Of a stretch of DNA of 64,000 bases, positions 17,136 to 27,500 are shown in pieces. The notes under the pieces are model-generated. The model ran no database searches. It was not told the DNA's origin and saw only the letters and a list, made by a program, of their open reading frames with translations. The first letter of the stretch is position 1. Every line of letters starts with the position of its first letter. Made by a program: the position numbers and the translations under genes. The stretch is from Parabacteroides sp. PF5-6. GTDB taxonomy: Bacteria > Bacteroidota > Bacteroidia > Bacteroidales > Tannerellaceae. The stretch covers positions 62,001 through 126,000 of the forward strand of contig NZ_JAQFIN010000010.1 in the NCBI RefSeq assembly GCF_029504695.1, written 5' to 3'.

Positions 17136-19973
17136 TTATTTCCCGCAAATGCCTTTGAACTGGCAGTAGAGACAGGCTTTACCTGTGGGCGTTTGAGTGA
17201 AGGGGTTGGGGGAGTTGAAGATTTCTTCCAGGCAGTGGCGCATGGCTTCTTCAAAGGGTTGGATATGGTTGCGGAAATCCTCGATCACCTCGGACTTGCC
17301 CCGCTCCTCTTTCTGCGTGATATCCGCGGTGAAGCCCGAACCGAAAAGCGAACGCATATAATAGATCCCGGGGCGGATCTTCCGGTCAGCCCCTTCGGGT
17401 AGGCGATGATACATCCAGGCATACATAAACACCTGCATCACGGCTTTCGAACGGTCTTTCTCTTCCGTATCGAAAAGGCTTTCGATGGTCCGGAAAGAGG
17501 AACTGCCACTCCCGCTCTTATAATCGATGATGCGCAAGCTGTCGCCCACGGCGTCAATCCGGTCGATATAACCTTTCAGGCGGATCTCCCGCGCGTTGGA
17601 TAAGGTGAAAAGGTCGTCCATCCGCTTCTCCGAACGGATATACTGAAAAGGAGCTTGTTTGCCATCCACTTCCAGCATCTTCTCCACGTATTTACGGATC
17701 ATCTCGCCGATAAGGAAGTTCTGCCCCGTCAAGGGGCGCACGGCATCCGAGTGAAAGAACTCCTTGGCGAAAGTGCGCATTATGGTATCGTTGAGCAATT
17801 GTTTGTTCTTGCGCATTAGTGTTAAGACATCCGCCGTGACCATCCGCCCGCAGAAAGGTTTATACAATTCTTCCAGGGTCGCGTGCAAGATACTTCCGAA
17901 CATACTGCTTTCGACCGACTCGGTCACCTCTTCCTCTTCCCGTATATTCTCGACAACGGAAAAATAGAATTTCAACGGGCAGTCGAGATACGTATTCAGC
18001 GCGCTGGCGGAAATCGCCCGCTCGCCCCCTTTATGGAAAGCCCTGAGCTGCTCCATCACCTCCGGGGTCTTCTCGATTCGCAGGGCGGGTGTTTGAGAAG
18101 AAGAGACATTATAAACGACTAATTTATGTTGAATCGGTACCTGATACAGATAATGCAGCTGATGAACAAAACGGCTGACTTCCCCGGTCTGCATCCCAGC
18201 GGTGCGGGTGTCGTATATCAGGCTGACCTGGCTGGCGCGATAGATCAGCCGGTAGAAATGATAGGCCCAGACACTGTCCTGATGTTCGTAGGTCGGCAAG
18301 CCGAAACCGATGCGCAGGTGATAAGGGATAAAGGAATTGGCTGCTTTCCGCTGCGGGAACGTGCCTTCGTTCATCGACAGGATAATCACCCGGTCGAAGT
18401 CGAGCGCTCGGGTTTCCAATACCCCCATAACCTGTAGCCCGGAGAGCGGCTCCCCCTTGAAGGGGATCCGGATCATCTCTGCCGCCCGTTTCAATAGGCG
18501 GGCATAGGTCTCCGCTTTCATCCGGATACCGGCATCCAACATCACCTCCTTCAGCCGATTGACAGTCGTATAATAATGAAAGATAAACTCACCGTCCAAC
18601 GCCGAAGCGGAATATTTATTCAGCTCTTCAAGCAGGCGCAGCAGATAGTCTGAGAGTTTATCCGCATCGTTTACCGGCGCAAAGAGAAGAGAGAGGAATG
18701 GCGTACACGCCAACTCTTCCTCCCGCACATAGACTTTGTTGTTCAAAGAGATCTCCCTCACCAGCGCAGCCGTCACCTCCGGTTCCGCCCCGGTGATATA
18801 CCGGTGATTCAGGACCGGCAACACATCGCGAAAATAAAAACAAGGCGAGCCGTCCATGTACCGTATATTCCGTTGCAGGGAAAGTGTGGCATCGATAAGC
18901 GAAGCCGCCGGTGTGCCCGACAGGGGATAACCCATGGTCACATTGATCGACCGGATCTGTTCCGGTATAGAGTTCAATACGGGGATCAACATTTGTTCAT
19001 CCGGCAATACGATGGCCGTGCGCAAAGCGTCTTCCCCTTCCATATCGCCCCGTTCGCAATACGACTGCAACAGCGTGTACACCTGTTTGGCCTGTCCGAT
19101 GCCGGACGGGATGCCTATAACTTCCATCCGGGGTAGTTCAGCCTGCTCCGCCGGCAACGGGTGCCGGGAAGGAAATTGGGCGCGGTTATTCTCTACAAAA
19201 TAGGAAGCTTTATTCTCCGGGTCCGTCACCTTCTCCGAGGCATAATCCCAGTAGAAATCGGCATAGTCCATCTGTTTCAACAACGTAAGCAGTTGTTCCT
19301 CCGCCTTGGACAAGGCGTTCAGTCCGACAAAGACAATCCGGTCATACGCCAACCGGTGGTGGTCCTGCCATTCGGGATTCTCCACCACTTCCCGGAAGAT
19401 CATACCCTCATAGCCCAGCCCTTCCCGGGAGAGCTCCTGCCGGAGGGTATCATAGAGCGAATACAAGAGTTGCCAGACCGAAAGAAACTCCCGTTGGTTG
19501 GGCGAGTCGCCTTTCGGATAAAAAGAAGACCAGAAAGAACGGATCGCCGTAACCTGTTTCTCGCTGAGAAAACCAAAGTCATTTTCAATCTCGCGCAGAT
19601 CCGTCACATTGGAAAAGAGCATCGAGGCATCAACCAGGTATTTATCGACATCGTCGAAGTCATTCAGCAGCATCTCTCCCCAATACAGAAACTCATCGAA
19701 GGTCTCCGTCGCCCCACTGACCCGCACATAAATCGTATACAGCGAGAAAAGCATACGGATCCGGTCGGCAGGCTGCTTGCCACTCAACTCCAGAAACAGA
19801 TCGCTGATCGTCAGGATCGTCGGTGAGAAAACCGGCCCACCGGCAATCTCCGACAGGTATTTCTTAAAGAAAATACCCGCCCGTTGATTGGGAAACACAA
19901 AGGCCAGCCGACTGATATCGGCGCCATATTCCTTGTAGAACAAGGCAGCTATTTGATGTAGAAAGGGACGCAA
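17136..19973 (-). CDS. PD-(D/E)XK nuclease family protein, AddB-like
   Basis: 945 residues. The N-terminal two thirds resemble an inactivated helicase (FVFPNQRAGIFFKKYLSE in place of a Walker A; SMNEGTFPQRKAANSFIP). The C-terminus has a RecB-type nuclease: LDCPLKFYF, SILHATLEELY, GYIDRIDAVGDSLRIIDYKS with catalytic D and K, and a terminal Cys cluster (C-L-Y-C-x5-C) that with the earlier Cys should hold an iron-sulfur cluster as in AddB. It probably processes double-strand breaks for recombination. No AddA-type helicase-nuclease is adjacent. It converges with the barrel gene, stop codons 5 nt apart. Confidence 0.85.
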   Translation of the reverse strand: MRPFLHQIAALFYKEYGADISRLAFVFPNQRAGIFFKKYLSEIAGGPVFSPTILTISDLFLELSGKQPADRIRMLFSLYTIYVRVSGATETFDEFLYWGEMLLNDFDDVDKYLVDASMLFSNVTDLREIENDFGFLSEKQVTAIRSFWSSFYPKGDSPNQREFLSVWQLLYSLYDTLRQELSREGLGYEGMIFREVVENPEWQDHHRLAYDRIVFVGLNALSKAEEQLLTLLKQMDYADFYWDYASEKVTDPENKASYFVENNRAQFPSRHPLPAEQAELPRMEVIGIPSGIGQAKQVYTLLQSYCERGDMEGEDALRTAIVLPDEQMLIPVLNSIPEQIRSINVTMGYPLSGTPAASLIDATLSLQRNIRYMDGSPCFYFRDVLPVLNHRYITGAEPEVTAALVREISLNNKVYVREEELACTPFLSLLFAPVNDADKLSDYLLRLLEELNKYSASALDGEFIFHYYTTVNRLKEVMLDAGIRMKAETYARLLKRAAEMIRIPFKGEPLSGLQVMGVLETRALDFDRVIILSMNEGTFPQRKAANSFIPYHLRIGFGLPTYEHQDSVWAYHFYRLIYRASQVSLIYDTRTAGMQTGEVSRFVHQLHYLYQVPIQHKLVVYNVSSSQTPALRIEKTPEVMEQLRAFHKGGERAISASALNTYLDCPLKFYFSVVENIREEEEVTESVESSMFGSILHATLEELYKPFCGRMVTADVLTLMRKNKQLLNDTIMRTFAKEFFHSDAVRPLTGQNFLIGEMIRKYVEKMLEVDGKQAPFQYIRSEKRMDDLFTLSNAREIRLKGYIDRIDAVGDSLRIIDYKSGSGSSSFRTIESLFDTEEKDRSKAVMQVFMYAWMYHRLPEGADRKIRPGIYYMRSLFGSGFTADITQKEERGKSEVIEDFRNHIQPFEEAMRHCLEEIFNSPNPFTQTPTGKACLYCQFKGICGK

Positions 19974-19978
19974 GAAAA

Positions 19979-20005
19979 TTATGAATTATGAATTATGAAT
20001 TGTGA
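19979..20005. repeat. ATGAATTAT simple repeat
   Basis: Three near-identical 9-bp units between the aldo/keto reductase stop and the nuclease start. The same unit builds the hairpin at 30700-30818. Confidence 0.7.
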
Positions 20006-20008
20006 GAA

Positions 20009-21004
20009 TTAAGATTTTAAGACCTCTTCGATGAGGGTTAACTCATCCGACGTGAAGTCCAGATGATCCAATGCATGCAGGTTATCCATCAACTGGGCAA
20101 CCGAGCTGGCGCCGATCAGTACACTGGTCACCCGCCGATCTTTCAACAGCCAGGCCAGCGCCATCTCCGCCAGGGTTTGTCCCCGATCCAGAGCAATGGC
20201 ATTCAGTTTCTTTACTTTTTCGATCACCTCCGGCGTGATCCACGCTTGCTGCAGGTGGCCGGTAGATTTGGCGGCACGCGAGTCGGCCGGGATGCCCTGC
20301 AGGTATTTATCGGTCAATACCCCCTGCTCCAATGGCGAGAAAGCAATCAGTCCGACGCCTTCTTTTTCCAATACGTTCAACAGATCGGGCTCTACCCAGC
20401 GATCGAACATCGAGTAGCGCGCCTGATGGATCAGACAAGGCACCTTATGTTCTTTCAGGACTGCCAACGCCTGCTCCGTCTGGGCAGCATTGTAGTTCGA
20501 GATCCCCACATAAAGCGCTTTTCCCTGCTTAACGATATCGGCCAGCGCACCCATGGTTTCCTCGATCGGCGTTTCCGGATCCGGACGGTGGGAATAGAAG
20601 ATATCCACATAATCCAAGCCCATACGCTTCAAACTCTGATCAAGGCTTGCCATCAGATACTTGCGGCTTCCCCAGTTCCCGTAAGGCCCCGGCCACATAT
20701 CGTATCCGGCCTTGGTCGAGACGATCAGTTCGTCGCGGTAATTGCCCAGGCCTTTTTTCAGGATGCGCCCGAAATTCTCTTCCGCCGACCCATAAGCCGG
20801 TCCGTAATTATTCGCCAGATCGAAATGGGTAATTCCCTGATCAAAAGTCGTATGTGCGATCTGAATATAATTCTCGAACACATCCACACTGCCAAAATTA
20901 TGCCACAGCCCCAGGGAGATGGGAGGCAACAAGATCCCACTCTTACCGCAACGCCGATAAGAACAACTCAGGTAACGCTCTTCATTCGCTTTATAGATTT
21001 CCAT
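20009..21004 (-). CDS. Aldo/keto reductase, YghZ (L-glyceraldehyde 3-phosphate reductase)-like
   Basis: 331 residues. It should be an NADPH-dependent cytosolic reductase of small aldehydes or ketoses. The catalytic tetrad is visible: D and Y in FDLANNYG, K in STKAGYDMWPGPYG and H in YSHRPD. The GYDMWPGPYGNWGSRKY stretch is characteristic of the YghZ/Gpr group. I start at the ATG at 21004; a longer frame would need a TTG that lies within the -7 box. The gene is probably monocistronic or co-transcribed with the nuclease gene 35 nt downstream. Confidence 0.92.
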   Translation of the reverse strand: MEIYKANEERYLSCSYRRCGKSGILLPPISLGLWHNFGSVDVFENYIQIAHTTFDQGITHFDLANNYGPAYGSAEENFGRILKKGLGNYRDELIVSTKAGYDMWPGPYGNWGSRKYLMASLDQSLKRMGLDYVDIFYSHRPDPETPIEETMGALADIVKQGKALYVGISNYNAAQTEQALAVLKEHKVPCLIHQARYSMFDRWVEPDLLNVLEKEGVGLIAFSPLEQGVLTDKYLQGIPADSRAAKSTGHLQQAWITPEVIEKVKKLNAIALDRGQTLAEMALAWLLKDRRVTSVLIGASSVAQLMDNLHALDHLDFTSDELTLIEEVLKS

Positions 21005-21031
21005 CTGATCAATGAATTTTATGGTGTCCCA

Positions 21032-21039
21032 CAAAGGTA
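21032..21039 (-). promoter_or_regulatory. -7 box for the aldo/keto reductase
   Basis: TACCTTTG on the minus strand, 27 nt before the ATG; it contains the in-frame TTG rejected as a start. Confidence 0.65.
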
Positions 21040-21120
21040 GTTTATTTCGCGTATTTATTGGCTTTTTCTTTCATCCGTTAGGGAGGCATAAATAGGCAGG
21101 TATAAATAGGCAGGTATATA

Positions 21121-21147
21121 AAAAAAGAAAGACTGTCATCCCGACAG
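21121..21147 (-). terminator. Terminator-like hairpin at the end of the leader ORF
   Basis: On the minus strand CTGTC-GGGAT-GACAG is followed by TCTTTCTTTTTTT. The stem extends by a G-U wobble. The stop codon of the 15-codon frame lies within this hairpin. Confidence 0.65.
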
Positions 21148-21183
21148 CCCAATCTTCATTGTTAACCTTAAATCTAATACCAT
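21136..21183 (-). CDS. Candidate 15-codon leader peptide in a small transcription unit
   Basis: ATG at 21183 opens a frame MVLDLRLTMKIGLSG ending at 21136. A perfect -7 box (TATATTTG, 21197-21204) stands 13 nt before it and the stop codon falls inside a T-tailed hairpin. This promoter, short frame and terminator arrangement looks like an attenuator or a small RNA about 70 nt long. It points toward the aldo/keto reductase, whose own promoter is 80 nt further on. I do not recognise the peptide; translation is unproven. Confidence 0.4.
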   Translation of the reverse strand: MVLDLRLTMKIGLSG

Positions 21184-21196
21184 GAAAAACACAATG

Positions 21197-21204
21197 CAAA
21201 TATA
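21197..21204 (-). promoter_or_regulatory. -7 box of the small leader unit
   Basis: TATATTTG on the minus strand. A TTGC lies 15 nt upstream, closer than usual for a -33 element. Confidence 0.55.
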
Positions 21205-21359
21205 CAGCATTTATGTTTTGCAACATAACTTTATAGCATATTTCTTCGCGTCGTTAGAATTATTTAACAATAACAATCCCCCTTTCAACGCCCGAAGGAC
21301 TTCGTTAAGGTACTCCTTCTCTGAATCCGGATCGGTGGGAGTAATTGTATCTTTTGTCG

Positions 21360-21462
21360 GGACTATTTGTTTGTTGATAACCGTCAACACATTTGTTGAT
21401 AATTGTCAACAGATCTGTTGATAACTATCAACAAACTTGTTGATAATTATCAACAAATAACT
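21360..21462. repeat. Four-unit 22-bp array with GTTGATAATTATCAAC-type palindromes
   Basis: Units start at 21373, 21395, 21417 and 21439. Each is GTTGA-N6-TCAAC; the last is a perfect 16-bp palindrome. Linkers are 6 bp. Positions 21360-21394 are identical over 35 bp, in reverse complement, to 62160-62194. The array lies between the GH31 terminator and the small leader unit. The rest of 21205-21550 shows nothing I can name. Confidence 0.88.
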
Positions 21463-21550
21463 ACTCCTTATAATACGTTTATATTCAGGCGGGTATACGT
21501 CTCGCTAAAACAGGGTAAAAATGAAGGTCTTTTTGCAGCAATCGGAGGGC

Positions 21551-21581
21551 ATAAAAAAGGCTGCCCCTTCCAGGGCAGCCT
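21551..21581 (-). terminator. Intrinsic terminator of the GH31 gene
   Basis: A 9-bp perfect stem AGGCTGCCC/GGGCAGCCT (21558-21581) followed on the minus strand by TTTTTT, about 30 nt after the GH31 stop codon. Confidence 0.88.
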
Positions 21582-21612
21582 ATGAACTCCAATTCATTAA
21601 TGGTCATAAAAA

Positions 21613-24462
21613 TCAAAGCTTTATCGTTAATCCCTTGCCGTCGTATGCGACGGTCTTATGCGGGGCGGGATGGGCATCGAAGCCGGTCTTCCGGTCCGGA
21701 TGAATCCAGACGATATGGAAGGTGCGCTTCTCGGGCATGCCGTCGAATGATCCTTCGCGGGCGCCAACTACCAGGGTATGCGAGGCCTCGTCGTAGGTGA
21801 TAGGAATCTGTGAATATTTTCCTTTTTCGTAATTGTAGTTCGTGCCTTCGTCTTCATACAAAGCGAAGGTTGCATCGGCGCCACCGTAGACATAAAGGGT
21901 GACCGGGGCATCCGGTTTCTCGGAAGTGTACTGGATCTCCGGTCCAACCGGGATGATCGAACCGGCCTTCACAAACAGAGGCATCCGTTCGTAAGGCGCA
22001 TCGACTGTTTTATACTGTCCACCTTCCACATAGGCGCCGGTATAGAAATCGTACCAGCCTGTTCCTTTGGGGAAATAGACAGTACGGCTGCGGGCTTTGT
22101 ATTCGTAGACCGGAGCAACCAATAGAGACGGGCCGAACATATACTGGTCGCCCATATCCAATACGGCCGGATCCTGACCGAAGTCCATCACCATCGGGCG
22201 CATCAGCGTATAGTCGTTGAGGTAGACCCAGCCCGTCATCGCATAGATATAAGGCATCAGGCGATAGCGCAATTTGTCGTAATAGACAATGGTCTGATAC
22301 GCCGGATGCGACTCGGGTGCGATGTTATACACTTCCCGGAAGGGATACTGTCCGTGCGTACGGAAGAGCGGCACGAAAGCCCCGAACTGTGTCCAGCGGG
22401 CATTCAGTTCGCGCCATTCATTCATATCTTCGGAACCTTCGCGGGCGCGTTCGAAACGGCGTTGCACGCAGAAGCCACCGATATCCATTGTCCAATACGG
22501 ATTGCCCGACATCGAATGGTTCAATCCGGCGGAGATCTGCGCTTTATAGTCTTCCCAACAGGTACCGATATCGCCGCTCCAGGTGACGGCCCCGTAGCGT
22601 TGCAGGCCGCAGAAGCCCGAGCGGGTCAAGAGGAACACACGTGTATCGTTGTTCACCGCCCGTTGCCCGTTATAAATCGCCATGGCATTGACCAGGGAAT
22701 AGGTATTGAAATATTTGGTCGAAGGGCCCAGAACCGTCGGGTTCATCAACGCCTTGCGGTATTCCATGCTCGCGTTCGACAGGATATCCGGTTCGGAAGC
22801 ATCCATCCACCAGGCATCAAAGCCTTTACTATACAGATGTTCCTCCATCTGTTTCCAGAACAATTCGCGGGCGCCGGCGCTATAGGCATCGTAGAACGAG
22901 CCGATATAGCCTTTGCCGATCCAGTCGCGGATACTGTCTTTCACCGCGCGTTGGTACATCCAGCCTTTTTCGTCGAACTCCTTATAATGTTCGGTCGTAT
23001 GGTAGAACTTGGGCCAGACCGAGATCATGATCTGCGCGTTCAGGTCGTGCACCTGATCGACCATGCCTTTCGGATCCGGGAAACGTGCCGCGTCAAACTC
23101 ATGGCTGCCCCAGGCATCCTGCGGCCAGTAGCTCCAGTCCAACACGATATTATCGATCGGGATTTGCCGGCGGCGGAACTCTTTGAGCGCACCCACCAGT
23201 TCGTCTTGTGTCTTATAACGTTCCCGGCTCTGCCAGAAACCCATTGCCCATTTCGGCATGACCTGCGCCTTACCGGAAACCGAACGATAGCCTTTAATTA
23301 CATCGTCCATCGATTCGCCACCGATAAAGTAATAATCGATCTGATCGCCCATTTCGGAATAGAGCGAGAGGCGGTTTTGTTCTTCCCGATCGACAGGCGA
23401 CAAGGCTTTCAGGCCGATATAAGAAACGCCCCCATCCGGCTGCCATTCCAAGCGGATATGGTGGTGCCGCCCGGCTTCCATGCGGACATTAAACTTGGCC
23501 ACGGAAGGATTCCATGCCGTCCGCCAACGGTCGGCCATCAACTCGCCGTCGATCCATATCTTCGTATATCCGGCATAATAGAGTAAGAACCGGTGAACGC
23601 CCGACTCTTTGGCCTGCAAATCGCCTTCCCAAACAATGGTCGAGTTGTAGAAAGGGAAGTCGGCCGGGAAATTAGCGACCGTTTCCAGGTTTTCATAATC
23701 AATCGTATTCTCTACCCGGGAAACAAACACCTTATTCGTATCCGAATTCACATAATAGTTAGCCGTCAGACCACCCTCTTCCCCTTTGAGGTCATAGAGC
23801 TTGAACTGGCTCAGTTGATCATAGTCGCGGATATCCCCGAATTTGGTCAATGAATAATTGTCCCAAAGGATACCGTAGTTTTTGTTTGATACGAAGAAAG
23901 GGATAGACACTTTGGTGTTGTACTGAAACAAGGTTTCGTTCTTTCCTTTGTAATTGAACTCGTCGGCCTGATGCTGCCCGAGGCCGTAAAAAGCTTCGTC
24001 TTCCATGGAGTCGAAGACCTGATGGATATGGTAGCCCGGTGTCCCATCGACCGACATAGCCGTAAAGGACTTCCCCCCACCCCGGGCTTCCTTAAGTAAT
24101 AGATTTCCATCCGGATCGGTAAACTTCACCTCGCCGGTCTTCAGGTCGGCGACGGCCCGCAAACGGGAAGTGGCCAACACAAGCTGGCCTTCTTCTTCGG
24201 TCACCTGCCACGATGTGGCAGGTGACCCTACCGGATCTACCACCATACTCGTATCCGTCGAGAAAGTAGATGCCGGCGTTGCCGAGACCCGTATGACTTG
24301 GTCATTCAGTACTTCCAAACGGACTTTACGAGCCAACTGCTCATCATCAGGCGATAAATGAATAATAACCCCCCTCTCATTTTTTTCCCATGTAGATTGG
24401 CAAGATAGTAGGATCGGAAGAAGAAGTGTAACACACAAAAACTTTTTTATCATGGTCTGCAT
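21613..24462 (-). CDS. GH31 alpha-glycosidase with PA14 insert, probable alpha-xylosidase lipoprotein
   Basis: 949 residues. The N-terminus has a lipoprotein signal with lipobox LLSC. An N-terminal beta domain is followed by a PA14-like insert (about 260-355, SGVHRFLLYYAGYTKIWIDG) and the GH31 barrel with WWMDASEPD (nucleophile Asp near 553) and TWSGDIGT (acid/base Asp near 631). This architecture and length match the PA14-containing alpha-xylosidases of Bacteroides xyloglucan loci (BoGH31A type), so removal of alpha-xylose from xyloglucan fragments is the best guess; alpha-glucosidase is possible. A HTCS regulator lies just upstream on the same strand. An alternative start at codon 4 is equally plausible. 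Confidence 0.92.
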   Translation of the reverse strand: MQTMIKKFLCVTLLLPILLSCQSTWEKNERGVIIHLSPDDEQLARKVRLEVLNDQVIRVSATPASTFSTDTSMVVDPVGSPATSWQVTEEEGQLVLATSRLRAVADLKTGEVKFTDPDGNLLLKEARGGGKSFTAMSVDGTPGYHIHQVFDSMEDEAFYGLGQHQADEFNYKGKNETLFQYNTKVSIPFFVSNKNYGILWDNYSLTKFGDIRDYDQLSQFKLYDLKGEEGGLTANYYVNSDTNKVFVSRVENTIDYENLETVANFPADFPFYNSTIVWEGDLQAKESGVHRFLLYYAGYTKIWIDGELMADRWRTAWNPSVAKFNVRMEAGRHHHIRLEWQPDGGVSYIGLKALSPVDREEQNRLSLYSEMGDQIDYYFIGGESMDDVIKGYRSVSGKAQVMPKWAMGFWQSRERYKTQDELVGALKEFRRRQIPIDNIVLDWSYWPQDAWGSHEFDAARFPDPKGMVDQVHDLNAQIMISVWPKFYHTTEHYKEFDEKGWMYQRAVKDSIRDWIGKGYIGSFYDAYSAGARELFWKQMEEHLYSKGFDAWWMDASEPDILSNASMEYRKALMNPTVLGPSTKYFNTYSLVNAMAIYNGQRAVNNDTRVFLLTRSGFCGLQRYGAVTWSGDIGTCWEDYKAQISAGLNHSMSGNPYWTMDIGGFCVQRRFERAREGSEDMNEWRELNARWTQFGAFVPLFRTHGQYPFREVYNIAPESHPAYQTIVYYDKLRYRLMPYIYAMTGWVYLNDYTLMRPMVMDFGQDPAVLDMGDQYMFGPSLLVAPVYEYKARSRTVYFPKGTGWYDFYTGAYVEGGQYKTVDAPYERMPLFVKAGSIIPVGPEIQYTSEKPDAPVTLYVYGGADATFALYEDEGTNYNYEKGKYSQIPITYDEASHTLVVGAREGSFDGMPEKRTFHIVWIHPDRKTGFDAHPAPHKTVAYDGKGLTIKL

Positions 24463-24486
24463 TTATTTTGTTTTCTCTTTTGAATA

Positions 24487-24494
24487 CAAAAATA
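24487..24494 (-). promoter_or_regulatory. -7 box for GH31
   Basis: TATTTTTG on the minus strand, 24 nt before the start. Just upstream, TTATCAACAAAC (24527-24538) repeats a string found in the arrays at 21.4 and 62.2 kb. Confidence 0.6.
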
Positions 24495-24592
24495 GAATGC
24501 AAGCCACGCAAAGCGAGGGTAAGATGTTATCAACAAACGGCTAATTTGTTCTCAGCCGGGGGTGGTTTTGTTACATAAATGTGTACCAAATG

Positions 24593-27500
24593 TTATTGCG
24601 CATATTGAGAAGGCAGTACACCGAACTCATCCTTAAAGTATTTGCGGAAATACTTGGGGTTGTTGAAACCCACCTCATAAGCGATTTCGGAGACCGTCAA
24701 CTGGCTCTCTTTCAATAGCTGTGCCGCCCGTTTCAAGCGGATAATACGGATAAATTCGATCGGGGTCTTGCCCGTGATCTGCGTCAGTTTCTTATAGAGA
24801 TGCACGCGGCTCATGCCCAATTCGCGACTCAGCTCCTCCACGGAGAAGTCCGGATTAGCCATATTACTCTCCGTATAGGCCAATGCCCGCTCGATCAGTT
24901 TCTTGTCCAGGGAGTTCACCGCGATCTTCGAAGGTTCGATCTTTATCGTATCGGTAAACACTTTCCGGAGCTGCTTCTGGGTTTCTACCAGGTTACGGAT
25001 CTTAGCCAGGAGGATATCCACATTGAACGGTTTGGTGATATAATCGTCGGCTCCGACATTCAGTCCTTCCAACTTGCTCTCATCCCCGCTTTTGGAGGTC
25101 AGTAGAATGACCGGGATATGCGAAGTGCGGATATCATTCTTCAGGCGTTTGCAGACTTCCAGACCATCCATTTTCGGCATCATCACGTCGGTCACCACGA
25201 TCTCCGGAATCTCCTGGAAAGCCCGTTCCAGGCCGGCCTCGCCATCGGCAGCCTGCAACACCTGGTATTGCTCGTTCAATACGCCGGAGAGGAACAGGCA
25301 GAAATCTTCATTGTCGTCGATAATCAACAATTTGGGCAATTCATCCGCTTCCGTCGCCGGGATAGTGTCGGCTTCTTTTTCCGGCAGGGCTTCTGTTTCG
25401 TCGTCTTCCGCCCGGCATTTTTCTTCCGCAGGAGCAGGCGTATTCTCCGCTATCGGGGCATGTTCTTCCCCAACCGGCAGGAGGATCACAAAACGGCTCC
25501 CTCCGGCGGGTACACGTTCGGCCCAGATCTGCCCGTCGTGCATCAATACAAATTCTTTGGCCAGGTGCAAGCCGATGCCACTGCCCTGGTTGTTGATATT
25601 CGCCTCTTGCTTGACCTGATAGAAACGTTCGAAGATTTTCTCCAGGTCTTCTTCCGGTATACCGACGCCGGTATCCGTCACGGCGATACGCACATGGTCG
25701 GTATCGGGTTGATCCAGGTCTAACGTCACCCGGCCTCCCGAGGGCGTAAACTTATGCGCGTTATACAGGATATTGATCAGCGCTTTAGAGATCTTATCGG
25801 CATCAAACCACATATATAATTCGTCCGGTGAAGTGTTGACGGTCAGCTGGATGCGTTTCCGCGTCATAGCCTCCATCAGGCTTCCCGCCTGTTCGCGTAC
25901 AAACTGGCTGATATCGGCTTTTGACCGGTTCAGTTTCTGGCTTTTCACATCCAGCTTGCGGAAATCCAACAGCTGATTGACCAACGTAAGCAACTGCGTC
26001 GCATTGCGGTGGATCATGGAAAGGCCCCCTTTCAGTCCCGGCTCTTCGGTCTTCTTGAGCAGTTCTTCCAAAGGAGAGATAATCAAAGACAAAGGGGTAC
26101 GAAACTCATGGCTGATATTGGTGAAGAACTTCAGTTTCATCTCATCCAATTCGTGCTGTTGCAGAATCTTCATCTTCTCGCGCGCATATTCCAGTTTGCG
26201 CTCGCTCTTCAGTGCCACATACCGCCGGTATCCCAGGAACACGGCGATGACCAGCGCGATATAGATCATCCACGCCCATATCGTCTGCCAGAAAGGCGGC
26301 TCGATCTTGATCTTCAGGAAGATCGGGAATTCGGAATCATCACCGTTCTCACTGATCGCTTTAAGGATAAAGGTATAATTGCCGGGATTCAGGTTGGTAT
26401 AGGTCACCCGGCGGCTATTCTTATCAGCCTCCAGCCATTGATCGTTAAACCCTTCAAGCTTATAGAGATATCTCGCTTTGCCGACATTCAGATAATCCAA
26501 TGCGGCAAAAGCGATGGTGAAATAGTTATCCGTATATTCCAATACGATATCCGACGTTTGCGTGATGTTTTTATCCAGGATCACCCGTCCTTTATACGCC
26601 GACCCGGGCTGGATCCGTTCGTTGTAGATCAGGAAGTCGGTAAAAACAGCGGGTGGATTGGTCGCATTGTCGACGATTTGGGAAGGTTCGAAGATATTGA
26701 ATCCGGAGGAGCCTCCGAAGACCAGTTCACCCCCGGAAGTACGCAAGGCGGCGTTATAGTTGAACTGCCCCGCCTGCAAGCCATCCGAGCGATTATAGCT
26801 GATCATTTTGAACGCATAAGGCTCTTCATTATCCGGTTCGCGCGTGGTGGAGATATAAGCGATCCCACTATTCGTCGCCGCCCAGACCCCGCCGTTTTCA
26901 TCTTCCAGAATGCTCTGGATCAGGATGGAAGGCAAGCCGTCGGAATCATCAAAATACTTCAGGTACTGCAATGTCCGGTCGTACACAAACAAGCCGTTAC
27001 GCGTGCCGATCCAAAGAAGTCCCCGTTCGTCCTCCAACAAAGCGTTGATATCAAACCGATTCAATTGCGCTTCGCTCAGGATATCTTTATCATAGAGAAC
27101 CAACCGGTCGGCCGAGGCATTATAGACATACAAGCCGCGCTGCGAACCAATCAGGATCTCGCCATCCTTTTTCTGTAAGATGGAATAGACCGAGCCATCG
27201 GTCACAAAATGCTTCAGGCGCTCGCCGGTTTGGGAATCCAACACGACAACTCCCCCCCTCAGCGTGCCGATCCAAAGGCGGTTTTCCTTATCCAGAAGGA
27301 TTTTCCAGACATTATCATCCGTCAGCGCCGCATTCTCTTTATTACTGGTCCGGTAATGCGTGAACCGGTTGCCGTCGTAACAATCCAGGCCCGACATATA
27401 GTAACCGATCCACAACCGGTTCAGGTGGTCCCGCTTCAGGCTGACAATCACATCGCCACCCGGAGAAGCCGGATTATTGGGGTTATGCCGGTAGGTGGTG

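Noticed and set aside
21360-21462. Replication origin or DnaA-box cluster
   Set aside because: TTATCAACA differs from the DnaA-box consensus at a conserved position, there is no dnaA, dnaN or AT-rich unwinding region nearby, and the same string occurs near unrelated genes.
22306-23586. 426-codon open frame antisense to the GH31 gene
   Set aside because: It mirrors GH31 codons; no family motif was seen.
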